From Clostridiaceae bacterium (GTDB lineage: Bacteria > Bacillota > Clostridia > Oscillospirales > Acutalibacteraceae), in NCBI GenBank assembly GCA_904501755.1, contig CAJGBV010000007.1, forward strand, positions 15,010 through 79,009: DNA of 64,000 nt. Direction: 5' to 3'. The translations under genes were made by a program, and so were the position numbers. The notes beneath the pieces were generated by a model that had not been told where the DNA came from, did no database searches, and saw nothing but the letters and a program-made list of their open reading frames with translations. Below, piece by piece: positions 1-8,831 of the stretch; positions within the stretch are counted from its first letter, which is position 1, and each line of letters opens with the position of its first letter.

Positions 1-336
1 ATGGATATATGTATGGCGGCGGCTGACCTTGTAATCTGCAGAGCAGGGGCAATTACTTTAAGCGAGCTTGCTGTTTGCAGAAAACCGTCCATACTTATTC
101 CTTCTCCCTTTGTTGCTGAAAATCATCAGTACCATAATGCTATGACCCTTAAAAATGCAGGTGTAGCAGAGGTTATAGAAGAAAAGGATTTAACAGGTGA
201 GCTTCTTATCAGCACGGTGGAAAAGCTATTATTCGATAAAGAAAAGCTTGATTTTATGAGTAAAAACGCTGATAAGATTGCAATTGATGATGCAAATGAG
301 AGAATATACAATATAATAATGAATTTAATAAACTGA
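1..336 (+). CDS. murG: MurG, C-terminal part (5' end outside window)
   Basis: UDP-N-acetylglucosamine--N-acetylmuramyl-(pentapeptide) undecaprenol transferase, which makes lipid II from lipid I on the inner face of the membrane. The reading frame is open from the first base, so only about the last 111 residues are present. The visible part carries the family's C-terminal UDP-GlcNAc binding region: ADLVICRAGAITLSEL, then PSILIPSP and the AENHQYHNA segment. It lies 68 bases upstream of murA, in the division and cell wall (dcw) setting shared by the next three genes. The family assignment is firm; the true start cannot be seen. Confidence 0.93.
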   Translation: MDICMAAADLVICRAGAITLSELAVCRKPSILIPSPFVAENHQYHNAMTLKNAGVAEVIEEKDLTGELLISTVEKLLFDKEKLDFMSKNADKIAIDDANERIYNIIMNLIN

Positions 337-404
337 GTTTTGTCAAAAACATAAAAGCGGCATATTATAAAATATAGTAATTTTATATTTTGTGGGGTGC
401 TTTT

Positions 405-1664
405 ATGGGAGTTTTTAAGGTAAAAGGCGGGAAAAAGCTTAGTGGCAGTCTTACTATACAGGGGGCGAAAAACAGCGCTCTTCCGATACTTGCTGCTACA
501 CTTCTTATAAAGGATAAAAGTGTATTACATAACTGTCCTGACCTTACCGATGTTTCGGCAGCCTTAAAAATTCTTGTTATGCTTGGCTGTGTTTGTGTAA
601 GGGACGATAATACCGTTATAGTTGATGCCCGTGATGCCGCAAATTTTGAAATAAGCAAGGAACTTATGAGAGAAATGCGGTCTTCTGTTGTGTTTTTGGG
701 CGCTATGATTTCACGAATGGGCAGAGCTGTTATAACAAATCCCGGTGGCTGTGAATTAGGGCCCAGACCTATTGATTTGCATATTTCTTCCTTAAAGCAG
801 TTGGGTGTTCTTGTTGAGGAAGCAGATGATAAGATTATATGTACTGCACCAAAGGGTATAATAGGCAGTGAAATACGACTTGATTTTCCCAGCGTTGGTG
901 CTACAGAAAATATAATTATTGCCGCCTGTATTTCAAAGGGCACAACCGTTATTAAAAATGCGGCAAAGGAGCCGGAAATCAGCGACCTTGCCGATTTTCT
1001 TAACAGAGCAGGAGGCAAAGTAAAGGGTGCAGGCTCTTCGGTTGTAACTATAGAAGGGGTAAACAGACTTTACAGTACAGAGCATAGGGTACTGCCTGAC
1101 AGAATTGTTGCGGCAACATACCTTTGTGCAGCGGCTCTGACAGGCGGAGAAATAAGACTTAAAGATTGTAATGCAGTTAATATGATGTCTTTGCTTGATT
1201 TTTTCACTCAAATCGGCTGCATGGTTAAAAGTAACGGTAAGGAAATCTGTATTCGAGGAAAAGAAATATACCGCCCGACAAAACAGATAATTACCGATGT
1301 GTATCCCGCTTTTCCAACCGATGCAGGACCTATAGTTGTTCCCTTATTCAGTAAAATAGGCGGAGTACAGTCTATTAAAGAAACAATTTTTCAAAACAGG
1401 TTCAGATATATAAGTGAACTTAATAAGTTTGGGGCAAATATGCGTCTGGAAGGCGATACGGCTGTTTCTTTTGGTGCCGTAAAGCTAAAAGCTACAGAGG
1501 TTAAATGTACCGACCTCAGAGGAGGAGCGGCTCTTGTTTTAGCGGCTCTTTGCTGTGAGGGAGAATCTATAATAAATGATATTCACCATATAGAAAGAGG
1601 CTACTGCAACATGCACAAGTGCCTTAACGCCATAGGCGGAAATGCAACTATATCGGAGGTGTAA
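405..1664 (+). CDS. murA: UDP-N-acetylglucosamine 1-carboxyvinyltransferase
   Basis: First committed step of peptidoglycan synthesis: transfer of enolpyruvate from PEP to UDP-GlcNAc in the cytoplasm. The 419-residue product has the usual family length. It has the N-terminal KLSGSLTIQGAKNSALP substrate loop and the fosfomycin-target cysteine at about residue 116 in NPGGCELGPRP. An in-frame TTG lies at 390, but the ATG at 405 follows a GGGGTG ribosome site and gives the normal N-terminus (MGVFKVKGGKKL), so I use it. The gene ends one base before divIB, so the two are probably translated together. Confidence 0.96.
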   Translation: MGVFKVKGGKKLSGSLTIQGAKNSALPILAATLLIKDKSVLHNCPDLTDVSAALKILVMLGCVCVRDDNTVIVDARDAANFEISKELMREMRSSVVFLGAMISRMGRAVITNPGGCELGPRPIDLHISSLKQLGVLVEEADDKIICTAPKGIIGSEIRLDFPSVGATENIIIAACISKGTTVIKNAAKEPEISDLADFLNRAGGKVKGAGSSVVTIEGVNRLYSTEHRVLPDRIVAATYLCAAALTGGEIRLKDCNAVNMMSLLDFFTQIGCMVKSNGKEICIRGKEIYRPTKQIITDVYPAFPTDAGPIVVPLFSKIGGVQSIKETIFQNRFRYISELNKFGANMRLEGDTAVSFGAVKLKATEVKCTDLRGGAALVLAALCCEGESIINDIHHIERGYCNMHKCLNAIGGNATISEV

Positions 1665-1665
1665 A

Positions 1666-2427
1666 ATGAGCCGTAACGAAAAAAAGAGAGGAAGTAAAAG
1701 AAGAAGGAAAAAGAAACTGTTATTATTGTTTTTTATGCTTCTTGCCATAGGTCTTCTTTGCACTCTGTCCTTGACTGTGTTCTTTCCTGTTGAAAACATA
1801 GAAATAACACAGAGCAGTTATTATTCTACAGAGCAAATAGAAGCAGCCTTAGGAATAAAGAAAGGTGATAATCTTCTTGTTATCAGTGAAAAAAGTGTTC
1901 TTGAAAATATACAGCAACAGCTACCTTTTGTTGATAACATAAAGCTGACGAAAAAGCTGCCTGATACGGTTAGTGTCAAGGTAAGTGATGCTCAGGAACT
2001 GTGTTGCTATAGCATTGACGGCGCCTTTTATTCTACCGATAAAAAGGGAAGAGTGCTTGGGGAGTATTATGAACTGCCCGAGAACCTTTTGTATATTGAA
2101 GGAAAAGCGGTTATATCACAGGATAAAATACGCAAGGTGAAAATGGAAACTCAGCAGCACAGCGAAACTGTAGAGCAGATTATAAAGGCGGTAGAAAATC
2201 TTTCTTTAAAAACCGAATATATTGATGTTACCGACCTGTATGAAGTAAGACTGGGAATTGATGACAGATTTACCGTGGAGCTTGGCGAAGCTGTATACAT
2301 AGAGGAAAAACTGGCATTACTGATTAAAATGCTTGAAAGTAAAACACAGGAGGACAGCGGAGTATTCCGTCTTGATATGTGGAATCCCGATAATCCAAAG
2401 GGTTCTTACTTTGAAAACGACAATTAA
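1666..2427 (+). CDS. divIB: Cell division protein DivIB/FtsQ
   Basis: Bitopic division protein of the DivIB-DivIC-FtsL (FtsQLB) complex that controls septal peptidoglycan synthesis. The 253-residue product has a very basic cytoplasmic N-terminus (RNEKKRGSKRRRKKK), one membrane helix at about residues 24-45, then a POTRA-like domain beginning VENIEITQSSYYSTEQIEAAL and a beta domain. The start ATG at 1666 follows GGAGGT, which is part of the end of murA. An in-frame ATG at 1642 lies inside murA and has no ribosome site. The order murG-murA-divIB-ftsZ supports the call. Confidence 0.88.
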   Translation: MSRNEKKRGSKRRRKKKLLLLFFMLLAIGLLCTLSLTVFFPVENIEITQSSYYSTEQIEAALGIKKGDNLLVISEKSVLENIQQQLPFVDNIKLTKKLPDTVSVKVSDAQELCCYSIDGAFYSTDKKGRVLGEYYELPENLLYIEGKAVISQDKIRKVKMETQQHSETVEQIIKAVENLSLKTEYIDVTDLYEVRLGIDDRFTVELGEAVYIEEKLALLIKMLESKTQEDSGVFRLDMWNPDNPKGSYFENDN

Positions 2428-2471
2428 TGCTAAAAAATTTAAAATAAAATAATTTTTTTACAAATAAGCTA

Positions 2472-2500
2472 TTGAAATTTAAAATCAACTGTGTTATTAT
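2472..2500 (+). promoter_or_regulatory. Candidate sigma-A promoter of ftsZ
   Basis: TTGAAA at 2472-2477 and TATTAT at 2495-2500 are separated by 17 bases, in the AT-rich gap between divIB and ftsZ. The match is good but not perfect, and no start site is known. Confidence 0.5.
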
Positions 2501-2563
2501 TATTTTGTGTTTTAATAGTTTAATGGAAAATACTGTTTAAATTAAAAAATGGAGGAATTCACA

Positions 2564-3634
2564 ATGCCTAACGGATTCGAAAATTTCAGCGAAGAGGTTG
2601 TTCAGATTAAAGTTGTAGGTGTCGGCGGTGGCGGCGGAAACGCTGTTAACCGTATGGTTGATGCCGGAGTAAAGGGTGTTGAATTTATTGCAATCAATAC
2701 CGATAAAGCTGCTTTGTTCCTTTCTAAAGCTAACAGTAAGCTTCAGATTGGTGATAAGACTACAGGCGGTAAGGGTGCAGGTGCTAATCCCGAAAAGGGT
2801 AGAGCTGCTGCAGAAGAGGCTGCCGATGAAATTACTGCTGCTATAAGCTCTGCAGATATGATTTTTATTACTGCAGGTATGGGCGGCGGAACAGGTACCG
2901 GCGCTGCTCCTGTTGTTGCTCGTATTGCTAAGGAGCTTGGTGTACTTACCGTTGGTATCGTTACTAAGCCTTTCGGCTTTGAAGGTAAAAAGCGTATGGA
3001 ACAGGCTGAGGCAGGTATTGCCGCTCTTAAGGAGCAGGTTGATAGCCTTATCGTAATTCCTAATGAGCGTCTTAAGTTCGTTTCTGAACAGAAGATTACC
3101 TTTAAGAATGCTTTCGATATTGCTGATGATGTACTTCGTCAGGGTGTTCAGAGCATTACTGAGCTTATTAATGAAACTGCACTTGTTAACCTTGACTTTG
3201 CCGATGTTACCGCTATTATGGCTGATGCAGGCTATGCTCATATGGGTGTTGGCTATGCTACAGGTCGTGACAAGGCTGAAGAGGCTGCACGTGCTGCTAT
3301 CAGCAGTCCTCTTATTGAAACCTCTATGGATAATGCTAAGGGTGTTATCATCAGCATTACAGGTTCTGAGGATATCGGTCTTGAAGAGGTTGAGCTTGCT
3401 TCTAACATTATCGCTGATATGGCACATCCCGATGCAACAATTATCTGGGGTGCTAAGTTCGACGATACCCTTGAGGATGCAATCCGTGTAACTGTTGTTG
3501 CTACCGGTCTTGGCGATGAAAAGGAAGACAAAAAGGATGACGATTTAGCTTCTAAGCTTGGCGGCCTTGTTCAGAATAACGAGGACGAGGGCGACGATTA
3601 TATCGACATCATTGATATTTTCAAGAACAACTAA
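2564..3634 (+). CDS. ftsZ: Cell division GTPase FtsZ
   Basis: Tubulin homologue that polymerises with GTP to form the Z ring. The 356-residue product shows the nucleotide-binding [15 protein letters not shown] near residue 17 and the tubulin signature [10 protein letters not shown] at about 107-116. It ends in an acidic linker and a conserved C-terminal peptide ([12 protein letters not shown]) that would bind membrane anchors such as FtsA or SepF. An upstream in-frame ATG at 2549 overlaps the ribosome site GGAGG, so the ATG at 2564 is the likely start. A strong terminator follows, which makes this the last gene of the division cluster here. Confidence 0.97.
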   Translation: MPNGFENFSEEVVQIKVVGVGGGGGNAVNRMVDAGVKGVEFIAINTDKAALFLSKANSKLQIGDKTTGGKGAGANPEKGRAAAEEAADEITAAISSADMIFITAGMGGGTGTGAAPVVARIAKELGVLTVGIVTKPFGFEGKKRMEQAEAGIAALKEQVDSLIVIPNERLKFVSEQKITFKNAFDIADDVLRQGVQSITELINETALVNLDFADVTAIMADAGYAHMGVGYATGRDKAEEAARAAISSPLIETSMDNAKGVIISITGSEDIGLEEVELASNIIADMAHPDATIIWGAKFDDTLEDAIRVTVVATGLGDEKEDKKDDDLASKLGGLVQNNEDEGDDYIDIIDIFKNN

Positions 3635-3641
3635 TATTTTT

Positions 3642-3672
3642 AAGGAGATGTAGAGATACATCTCCTTTTATT
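3642..3672 (+). terminator. Intrinsic terminator after ftsZ
   Basis: Perfect 11-bp stem AAGGAGATGTA / TACATCTCCTT with a four-base loop, followed by a T-rich run, starting eight bases after the ftsZ stop. Confidence 0.9.
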
Positions 3673-3681
3673 TTATAAGTT

Positions 3682-3865
3682 AAAACGGCAGTACTCTTTG
3701 GGAGGCACTTTGTAAAGAAGTGTTCTCCCGATTTTCTTTTATAAAAAAATTGACACTTTCAGCAGATAAGTGTCATAGTGGGTTACATACTAATTAAAAC
3801 TTGCAAGCGAATATAACTGAGGCGCACCCCCTTACGAAGTGCGCCTCTTCGAGTACCGCCGTTTT
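3682..3865. repeat. Inverted-repeat (MITE-like) element of 184 bp
   Basis: The ends are a terminal inverted repeat. The outer 15 bases AAAACGGCAGTACTC (3682-3696) pair with GAGTACCGCCGTTTT (3851-3865) at 14 of 15 positions. Similarity continues inward to about 35 bases, 26 of them identical. Inside lie further hairpins: GGGAG...CTCCC at 3700-3729, TGACACTT/AAGTGTCA at 3751-3775 and GAGGCGCAC/GTGCGCCTC at 3819-3847. No reading frame of note. It could be a non-autonomous mobile element or a structured RNA; the sequence alone does not decide. Confidence 0.6.
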
Positions 3866-3882
3866 TTACTGGAATGGAGTGT

Positions 3883-4014
3883 TTAGCAACAACCATTATC
3901 ACAACCGCAACCACAGTTGTTAGTGGTGTTGGTACCGCAGCCGTTACCGCAGCAGAAGAGAAGAAGAAGGATTATGATAATCCAAGTACAGTTATTTCCG
4001 AAGCCGTTACACAT
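3883..4014 (-). CDS. 43-residue Cys/Gly-rich single-helix peptide, function unknown
   Basis: A small gene between ftsZ and ctsR. The start codon follows a strong ribosome site (AAAGGAGG, about eight bases upstream). The product begins MCNGFGNNCTW, has a hydrophobic stretch IIIILLLLF, then CCGNGCG and ends CGCGCDNGCC: ten cysteines in 43 residues. That makes it a tiny membrane or surface peptide with a cysteine-rich tail, which could bind metal or form disulfides. Peptides of similar composition are common as hypothetical proteins in Clostridia, and the sporulation-linked YjcZ type has a comparable layout, but I see no clear homology. It is transcribed toward the inverted-repeat element and convergent with ftsZ. 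Confidence 0.65.
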   Translation of the reverse strand: MCNGFGNNCTWIIIILLLLFCCGNGCGTNTTNNCGCGCDNGCC

Positions 4015-4131
4015 TTCTTTTACCTCCTTTCCGTTATATTACATACTATGTAGCTTTTAATTTTCTGTTACAGAATTTTAAAAAAGTTAGTAAATGAAAG
4101 AAATTACGAGAAAATTGAAGTAAATCAGCAA

Positions 4132-4148
4132 TTTGTCCTTTTTTGACC
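4132..4148 (-). promoter_or_regulatory. Second candidate CtsR box (minus-strand orientation)
   Basis: Read on the minus strand this is GGTCAAA-AAA-GGACAAA, which matches the CtsR heptad direct repeat with three-base spacing at all but one position. It lies about 50 bases upstream of the ctsR promoter. It could strengthen repression of ctsR or act on transcription leaving toward the 43-residue peptide gene. Confidence 0.5.
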
Positions 4149-4181
4149 TTTAAATTGCTTAAAATTGGCGGATAACGGTTT

Positions 4182-4210
4182 TTGACTTTCTCTGACTTTG
4201 CTATTATAAT
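4182..4210 (+). promoter_or_regulatory. Sigma-A promoter of the ctsR operon
   Basis: TTGACT at 4182-4187 and a perfect TATAAT at 4205-4210 with 17-base spacing, just upstream of the CtsR operator and 33 bases before the ctsR start. Confidence 0.8.
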
Positions 4211-4212
4211 AA

Positions 4213-4229
4213 GGTCAGTAAAGGTCAAA
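4213..4229 (+). promoter_or_regulatory. CtsR operator of the ctsR-mcsA-mcsB-clpC operon
   Basis: GGTCAGT-AAA-GGTCAAA, a heptad direct repeat with a three-base spacer, matching the known CtsR box. It covers the bases directly downstream of the -10 box, so bound CtsR would block transcription start. This is the expected autoregulation of class III heat-shock genes. Confidence 0.85.
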
Positions 4230-4243
4230 GTGAGGAATTCTTT

Positions 4244-4699
4244 ATGAAAATGAGCGATATAATAACACAGGCGATAATAAAAATGCTTGATGAATCTGTT
4301 GATAATAAAGCCGAAATACAGCGAAACGAATTTGCTGAAATGATGGGCTGTGTTCCAAGTCAGATTAACTATGTTCTGTCCTCAAGATTTACTGCAGAAC
4401 AGGGCTATACAATCGAGAGCTACCGAGGCGGTGGGGGTTATATCCGTATAACCAGAGCAAAGCTTAATCAGCCAACAGCAATAATGCATATTGTCAATTC
4501 TATCGGTAATTCTATTGACCCTATGGCATCAAGAATAGTTGTTGAAAACTGTATGCGAACAGGACTGATTGGTCACGAAGCGTCACGAATTCTATCTGCT
4601 GCAATATCAAATTCGGTTATGTCAGCTGTACCTATCTCATCTCGAGATGAAGTGAGGGCGGCTATAATCAAGCAAATTCTTTTAACACAAATACAGTAA
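4244..4699 (+). CDS. ctsR: Heat-shock repressor CtsR
   Basis: Winged-helix repressor of clp genes; heat, and phosphoarginine marking by McsB, lead to its release and degradation by ClpCP. The 151-residue product has the family N-terminus (MSDIITQAIIKMLDES) and the glycine-rich wing ESYRGGGGYIRI, where heat is sensed. The start is ATG 4244 or ATG 4250, both after GAGGAA; the second gives MSDII, as in many homologues. It is the first gene of a four-gene operon, and its own operator lies just upstream. Confidence 0.95.
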   Translation: MKMSDIITQAIIKMLDESVDNKAEIQRNEFAEMMGCVPSQINYVLSSRFTAEQGYTIESYRGGGGYIRITRAKLNQPTAIMHIVNSIGNSIDPMASRIVVENCMRTGLIGHEASRILSAAISNSVMSAVPISSRDEVRAAIIKQILLTQIQ

Positions 4700-4712
4700 A
4701 GGTGGTATGAAT

Positions 4713-5210
4713 ATGTTATGTCAGAAATGTGGTAAAAACACCGCTACAACTCATATACGTTCGGTTATAAACGGAATAGTCAGTGAAAAGCTTCTTTGTG
4801 CTTCCTGTGCCTCTCAGGAGGGGTATAATAAAATAGGTCAGAACAGCCTTATGGATATGCTTTCTTCAATGCTTGGCGGTTCTCTTGCTGAGGGTACTCA
4901 TATAGCAGAGGAAAAGTGCGATTGCTGTGGTGCAACCTTTTCTAAAATTGCTTCCACTGGCAAGGTTGGTTGTCCTTTATGTTATGATAAGTTCAGAAAA
5001 CAACTTTTACCTTATCTTAAAAGGGTTCACGGCGGTGTTGACCATATTGGTAAAAAACCGTCCAAGGAACAGCTTATTGTAACTCCTACCGATAAAATCA
5101 GTGAGCTTAGAAAGAAACTCAGTCTTCTTGTCAAGAATGAAAGATATGAAGAAGCGGCTGTGGTAAGAGATGAAATAAAAAAATACGAGGGGGAACAGGG
5201 TAATGAGTAA
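4713..5210 (+). CDS. mcsA: McsA, activator of protein arginine kinase
   Basis: Zinc-binding partner that activates McsB. The 165-residue product shows several cysteine pairs (CQKCGK, CASC, CDCC, CPLC) that would bind zinc. A C-terminal UVR motif (ELRKKLSLLVKNERYEEAA) is the kind used for contact with ClpC. An ATG at 4707 is also in frame, but the AAAGGTGG ribosome site sits better for ATG 4713. The last eight bases overlap mcsB, so the two proteins are translationally coupled, as fits a kinase and its activator. Confidence 0.93.
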   Translation: MLCQKCGKNTATTHIRSVINGIVSEKLLCASCASQEGYNKIGQNSLMDMLSSMLGGSLAEGTHIAEEKCDCCGATFSKIASTGKVGCPLCYDKFRKQLLPYLKRVHGGVDHIGKKPSKEQLIVTPTDKISELRKKLSLLVKNERYEEAAVVRDEIKKYEGEQGNE

Positions 5211-6222
5211 TTGGTACAGTGTTGTGGGAAATGAAAATGATATAGTGGTTTCCACAAGAATAAGACTTGCCCGAAATCTTAAAAATACTCCTTTTCCTTC
5301 CTATATGAACGAACAGGACAAAAAGGCTCTTAATGAAAAGGTTAAAAATGCCGTTCTTAATAGTGATACGCCTTATGCTAAAGCTCTTAAATATATTTCT
5401 ATGGAGGATGTTCCCGAAAATGAAATATATGCAATGGTAGAGCGTCATATAATAAGCCCTGATTTTGCTAAAAAAACTGAGGGAAGGGCTGTAATTATTT
5501 CAGAGGATGAGAGTATTTGTGTAATGATAGGGGAAGAAGACCATATAAGAATTCAGGTAATTCTTCCGGGTCTTGCACTAAATAAGGCTTATGAAATAGC
5601 AGACAGCATAGATAATCTTCTTGCTTCTAAACTTGAGTTTGCCTATGACAATCAATTAGGATTTCTTACCGAATGTCCTACTAATATAGGTACAGGGCTA
5701 CGTGCTTCGGTAATGCTGCATTTACCTCTTCTTGAAAGTGGTTCTGCGATAAATGAAATGGCAGAAACTATTGGAAAAATCGGTTTTACCGTGAGGGGTA
5801 TGTACGGTGAGGGTAGTAAGTCAAAGGCTTCTCTTTATCAGATTTCAAATCAGATTACCCTTGGTATTACCGAAAAGAATGCAATAGAGAATTTGGGTGT
5901 TATAGTAGGTCAGCTTATAGCAAGGGAAAGACAGGAAAGAAATCAGTGTGACAAAATAAAAATTGAGGATATGGTATACAGAGCCTACGGTATACTGAAA
6001 AATCAGAGAATACTGTCAAGTGACGAAATGATGAAGCTTGTATCAAGGCTTAAAATAGGCGTTTCTATGGGTATACTTAGTGTAGACAGCGTTCTGCCTG
6101 TAAAAATTCTCATAGAAACACAGCCATATATGCTTTGCCGTAAATGCGGAGAAAAAACACCACAGGAAAGGGACATTCTCAGAGCAGAAACGGTGAGAAA
6201 TTTAATAAAGGAGAATGTTTAA
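5203..6222 (+). CDS. mcsB: Protein arginine kinase McsB
   Basis: Phosphotransferase of the creatine/arginine kinase fold that phosphorylates arginine in CtsR and in misfolded proteins, marking them for ClpCP. The 339-residue product has the N-terminal VVSTRIRLARNL motif, the LTECPTNIGTGLRASVMLHL segment with the catalytic region, and the RGMYGEGSKSKASLYQISN loop. Its stop codon overlaps the clpC start (TAATG). The full operon order is as in Bacillus and Clostridium. Confidence 0.95.
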   Translation: MSNWYSVVGNENDIVVSTRIRLARNLKNTPFPSYMNEQDKKALNEKVKNAVLNSDTPYAKALKYISMEDVPENEIYAMVERHIISPDFAKKTEGRAVIISEDESICVMIGEEDHIRIQVILPGLALNKAYEIADSIDNLLASKLEFAYDNQLGFLTECPTNIGTGLRASVMLHLPLLESGSAINEMAETIGKIGFTVRGMYGEGSKSKASLYQISNQITLGITEKNAIENLGVIVGQLIARERQERNQCDKIKIEDMVYRAYGILKNQRILSSDEMMKLVSRLKIGVSMGILSVDSVLPVKILIETQPYMLCRKCGEKTPQERDILRAETVRNLIKENV

Positions 6223-8654
6223 TGAAATATAATTTTAACGGCTTTACTGAAAAAGCCAATGAGGCTCTTAATCACGCTATTAATTCGGCACAGCTTTTGG
6301 GTCATACCTATGTAGGAAGTGAGCATATACTCTTGGGTCTTGCTAAGGTTGGCAGCGGTGTTGCCTTTTCAGTTCTTTCAAGACATAATATAACGGCAGA
6401 TAAACTTGAGGAATTAATAACACTTAAAATTGGTGCAGGAACACAAACAAGCCTGTCACCCGAATACTTTACCGAAAGGGCTAAAAAGGTGCTTGAAACT
6501 GCAGTTGCGGGGTGTAGAAACCTTGGTAAAGATCAGGTGGGTACCGAGCATATCCTTATTTCTGTTTTAAGTGAGGGCAACAGCTATGCTGTGCGTTTTG
6601 TAAAGGAAATGGGTGCAGATGTAAATACCATAACTAAAGAGGCTCTTGAGGCAGCAGGTGTTGACCTTAATGAAGAGGAAAAGTTGCAGGGTGGAAAAGA
6701 AAACTCTAAAGCCGATACACTTATGAAATTTGGTCACGACCTTACCAAAGAAGCTAAGGAGGGCCGTCTTGACCCTGTTATTGGCAGAGAAACCGAAATT
6801 ACAAGGGTAATTCAGATTCTTTGCAGAAGAACAAAAAACAACCCTTGTCTTATTGGCGAGCCGGGTGTTGGTAAAACTGCAATTGCCGAGGGACTTGCCC
6901 TAAAAATAGCACAGGGTGATATACCTGAAATTTTGAAAGATAAAAGGGTTATTACACTTGACCTAACGGGAATGGTGGCAGGTACTAAATACAGAGGCGA
7001 CTTTGAAGAAAGAATCAAAACCATTATTGATGAGGTTAAAAAAGCAAAGGATATAATCTTGTTTATTGACGAGGTTCACACAATAATGGGAGCAGGAAGT
7101 GCTGAGGGAAGCACCGATGCCGCCAATATATTAAAGCCCTCCCTTGCAAGAGGGGAAATGCAGATAATCGGTGCTACTACAATAAGTGAATACCGTAAAA
7201 ATATTGAAAAGGATGCAGCTCTTGAACGCCGTTTTCAGCCTGTTACTGTTGGTGAGCCGAGTGTTTCTGACAGTATTGATATTCTTATGGGTCTTAAGGA
7301 TAAGTATGAGGCTCACCACAATGTAAAGATAACCGACGGGGCTGTAAAGGCTGCTGTAGAGCTTTCATCCCGCTATATAACCGACCGTTTTCTGCCTGAT
7401 AAGGCAATTGACCTTATTGATGAGGCAGGCTCGAAGGTAAGACTGACAGTATTTGCAACTCCGGAGGATTTTAAAGAAATAGAGGATAAAATCAAGGATA
7501 ATGAGGATGCAAAGGACGAGGCAATACAAAATCAGGACTTTGAAAGGGCGGCAGAGCTCAGGGATGAGGGCAATTCTCTTAAGGATGAACTTAAAAAACG
7601 CAAGGAACAATGGAAAGAAAAAAGCAGTCTGGTAGCTGAGGTAACAGAAGAAACAGTTGCAGAAATCGTTTCTCAGTGGACGGGTGTTCCTGTGGCAAGT
7701 CTAACTATAGAAGAAAGTGAACGACTTTTAAAGCTTGAGGATGAGCTTCATAAACGTGTAATAGGTCAGAGCGAGGCAGTAACGGCTGTTGCAAAGGCTA
7801 TAAGACGAGGCAGAGTAGGTCTTAAGGATGAGGGCAGACCTATAGGCTCATTTATCTTCTTAGGCCCCACGGGTGTAGGTAAAACCGAGCTTTGCAAGGC
7901 TTTGGCTCAGGCAATGTTCGGCAGTGAAAATGCAATGATACGACTTGATATGTCCGAGTATATGGAAAAGCATACAGTATCCCGTATGGTTGGTTCTCCT
8001 CCCGGATATGTTGGCTTTGACGAGGGCGGTCAGCTAACCGAAAAGGTAAGAAGAAATCCCTACTCTGTGGTACTGTTTGACGAAATTGAAAAGGCTCACC
8101 CTGATGTTTTCAATATTCTTCTGCAAATTCTTGATGACGGTGTTCTTACCGATTCACAGGGAAGAAAGGTGGACTTTAAAAACACCGTTATAATTATGAC
8201 CTCTAATATCGGAGCAAGACTGATTACCGAGAAAAAACAGGCTTTTGGGTTTGCTGAAAATTCGGCTGAGAGTGAGCATAAGGATATTGCACAAAAGGTA
8301 CTGTCAGAACTAAAAAAAGCCTTTAAACCCGAATTCCTTAACCGTGTTGATGATACAATAGTATTTACAAAGCTTTCAAAAGAGGAAATCGGTGAGATAG
8401 CAGGTAAAATGCTTGATGGTCTTGCAAAAAGACTTAAAAGAATCGGCATAACTGCCACCTTTGATGATACTGTCAAAGAGAAAATGGCTGAGGTAGGCTT
8501 TGATGATATATACGGAGCCAGACCGCTTCGAAGAGCTATTCAGACTAAAGTTGAGGATACCTTAAGTGAAAAATTGTTATCAAATGAAATAAAATCAGGA
8601 GACAGTATTGTCTGCAGCTATGAAAATGAGCTTATGATAGGGAATAGGGTGTAG
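6222..8654 (+). CDS. clpC: ClpC, AAA+ unfoldase of the ClpCP protease
   Basis: Hexameric unfoldase that feeds substrates to ClpP. The 810-residue product has two N-terminal Clp repeats, a first AAA domain with Walker A GEPGVGKT near residue 212, the middle coiled-coil region with a UVR-like segment ([11 protein letters not shown], about 438), a second AAA domain with GPTGVGKT near 547 and SNIGARLI after it, and a D2-small domain. The ATG at 6222 follows AAAGGAG. The last codons (ATA GGG AAT AGG GTG TAG) are made of a TAGGGnn heptamer repeat, described separately. Confidence 0.96.
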   Translation: MKYNFNGFTEKANEALNHAINSAQLLGHTYVGSEHILLGLAKVGSGVAFSVLSRHNITADKLEELITLKIGAGTQTSLSPEYFTERAKKVLETAVAGCRNLGKDQVGTEHILISVLSEGNSYAVRFVKEMGADVNTITKEALEAAGVDLNEEEKLQGGKENSKADTLMKFGHDLTKEAKEGRLDPVIGRETEITRVIQILCRRTKNNPCLIGEPGVGKTAIAEGLALKIAQGDIPEILKDKRVITLDLTGMVAGTKYRGDFEERIKTIIDEVKKAKDIILFIDEVHTIMGAGSAEGSTDAANILKPSLARGEMQIIGATTISEYRKNIEKDAALERRFQPVTVGEPSVSDSIDILMGLKDKYEAHHNVKITDGAVKAAVELSSRYITDRFLPDKAIDLIDEAGSKVRLTVFATPEDFKEIEDKIKDNEDAKDEAIQNQDFERAAELRDEGNSLKDELKKRKEQWKEKSSLVAEVTEETVAEIVSQWTGVPVASLTIEESERLLKLEDELHKRVIGQSEAVTAVAKAIRRGRVGLKDEGRPIGSFIFLGPTGVGKTELCKALAQAMFGSENAMIRLDMSEYMEKHTVSRMVGSPPGYVGFDEGGQLTEKVRRNPYSVVLFDEIEKAHPDVFNILLQILDDGVLTDSQGRKVDFKNTVIIMTSNIGARLITEKKQAFGFAENSAESEHKDIAQKVLSELKKAFKPEFLNRVDDTIVFTKLSKEEIGEIAGKMLDGLAKRLKRIGITATFDDTVKEKMAEVGFDDIYGARPLRRAIQTKVEDTLSEKLLSNEIKSGDSIVCSYENELMIGNRV

Positions 8655-8754
8655 GGGCGGATAAATTATCCGCCCGTTTAAACATCAGCAAATAAAATCG
8701 GGAGGATAAATTATCCTCCCCTACGAAGTAGCATAGGGAATAGGGAATGGGAAA
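8638..8754. repeat. Palindrome pair flanked by TAGGGnn heptamers (REP-like element)
   Basis: Three heptamers (TAGGGAA, TAGGGTG, TAGGGGC) begin inside the last codons of clpC and supply its TAG stop. Then come two near-identical palindromes, GGGCGGATAA-A-TTATCCGCCC at 8655-8675 and GGGAGGATAA-A-TTATCCTCCC at 8700-8720. A small CTACGAAGTAG hairpin follows, then two more TAGGGAA heptamers and a degenerate TGGGAAA at 8734-8754. The symmetry suggests one composite repeat unit. Either palindrome could fold as an RNA hairpin and slow or end clpC transcription, although neither has a clear U run. Confidence 0.7.
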
Positions 8755-8831
8755 AAATTAGTTGAAATTTACAAATTGTTATGATACTATAAATATAAAG
8801 CTATACATAATGCCGAAAAGGAGTGCTGTAA

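Noticed and set aside
2537..3427. Long minus-strand frame (296 codons) opposite ftsZ
   Set aside because: Antisense to a highly conserved gene, Ser/Asn/Thr-rich product without motifs; it arises from the codon bias of ftsZ.
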